Origin: Aeromicrobium wangtongii
GTDB taxonomy: Bacteria > Actinomycetota > Actinomycetes > Propionibacteriales > Nocardioidaceae
DNA length: 64,000 bases
Direction: 5' to 3'
Assembly: GCF_024584515.1 (NCBI RefSeq)
Contig: NZ_CP102173.1
Location: forward strand, 558,001 to 622,000
In this document: one piece after another, positions 63,994-64,000 of the stretch
How positions within the stretch are numbered: position 1 is the stretch's first letter
Layout of the letters: each line of letters begins with the position of its first letter
The notes under the pieces: generated by a model
Database searches by the model: none
Seen by the model: only the letters and a program-made list of their open reading frames with translations
Told to the model about the DNA's origin: nothing
Translations under genes and position numbers: made by a program

Positions 63994-64000
63994 TGTCATC
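63993..64000 (+). CDS. probable start of the next gene (cut off)
   Basis: The moaC stop overlaps an ATG (TGATG, as between moeA and moaC), so another gene of the molybdenum-cofactor operon may begin here; the window ends after 8 bases, so its identity cannot be read. Confidence 0.35.

Overview
This is a GC-rich (roughly 70% by eye) gene-dense window from an actinobacterial chromosome. The inference rests on an IdeR-type iron repressor, a DUF3027 protein, a DUF222/13E12-type HNH protein behind an actinobacterial LexA box, the methylmalonyl-CoA mutase mutA-mutB-meaB operon, and many apparently leaderless promoters. The gene content fits Nocardioidaceae (Nocardioides or Aeromicrobium-like), but the sequence cannot prove a genus. 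I see no prophage, insertion sequence, CRISPR array or plasmid gene. About 64 protein genes (including two very small predicted leader ORFs and two partial genes) and one tRNA gene are annotated.

Layout. 1-1.5 kb: end of an acetaldehyde-type aldehyde dehydrogenase with its DUF779 partner. 1.5-6 kb: exopolysaccharide initiation block, with a Wzz-like protein whose kinase domain has decayed, divergent from an ECF sigma factor with a fused zinc-finger tail, a nucleotidyltransferase and a polyprenyl-phosphate sugar transferase. 6-18.3 kb: housekeeping and transport genes (acyl-CoA ligase, YihY, cold-shock protein, three transporters, gamma carbonic anhydrase, serC). 18.3-24.2 kb: propionate route mutA-mutB-meaB, then a transglutaminase-like protein. 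24.2-34.7 kb: a candidate small RNA or attenuator, a 1155-residue multi-domain glycosyltransferase, citrate synthase, pdxH, an SOS-controlled HNH protein, and the dTDP-rhamnose genes (an rmlC-rmlD fusion, rmlB, rmlA). 34.8-45 kb: DedA, MFS, thioesterase-like protein, photolyase, ideR, a 21-bp tandem repeat, a fatty-acid-modifying pair, a secreted subtilase and a flavoprotein. 45-50.6 kb: topoisomerase IB, then a minus-strand operon of PLP decarboxylase, GGDEF-EAL protein and a GNAT/autoinducer-synthase-like protein, then tRNA-Arg(CCU). 50.7-64 kb: esterase, HAD phosphatase, epimerase, mscL, SAF protein, zinc ribbon, two CNNM-type membrane proteins, penicillin acylase, 5-FTHF cyclo-ligase, UDP-glucose pyrophosphorylase, moeA and moaC.

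How genes work together. UDP-glucose pyrophosphorylase and RmlA/B/CD supply nucleotide sugars, the 4.6 kb sugar transferase would start the lipid-linked glycan, the giant glycosyltransferase would extend it, and the Wzz-like protein would affect chain length. MutAB with MeaB turns methylmalonyl-CoA into succinyl-CoA next to citrate synthase. Many genes sit in short divergent pairs whose -10 boxes lie 6-8 bases before ATG or GTG, so leaderless transcription appears to be the common design. The points most worth a second look are the decayed kinase domain, the LexA-box/-10 overlap before the HNH gene, a probable CTG start, two predicted very short leader ORFs joined to the next gene by ATGA, the 24.3 kb small RNA or attenuator, and the decarboxylase/c-di-GMP/GNAT operon.
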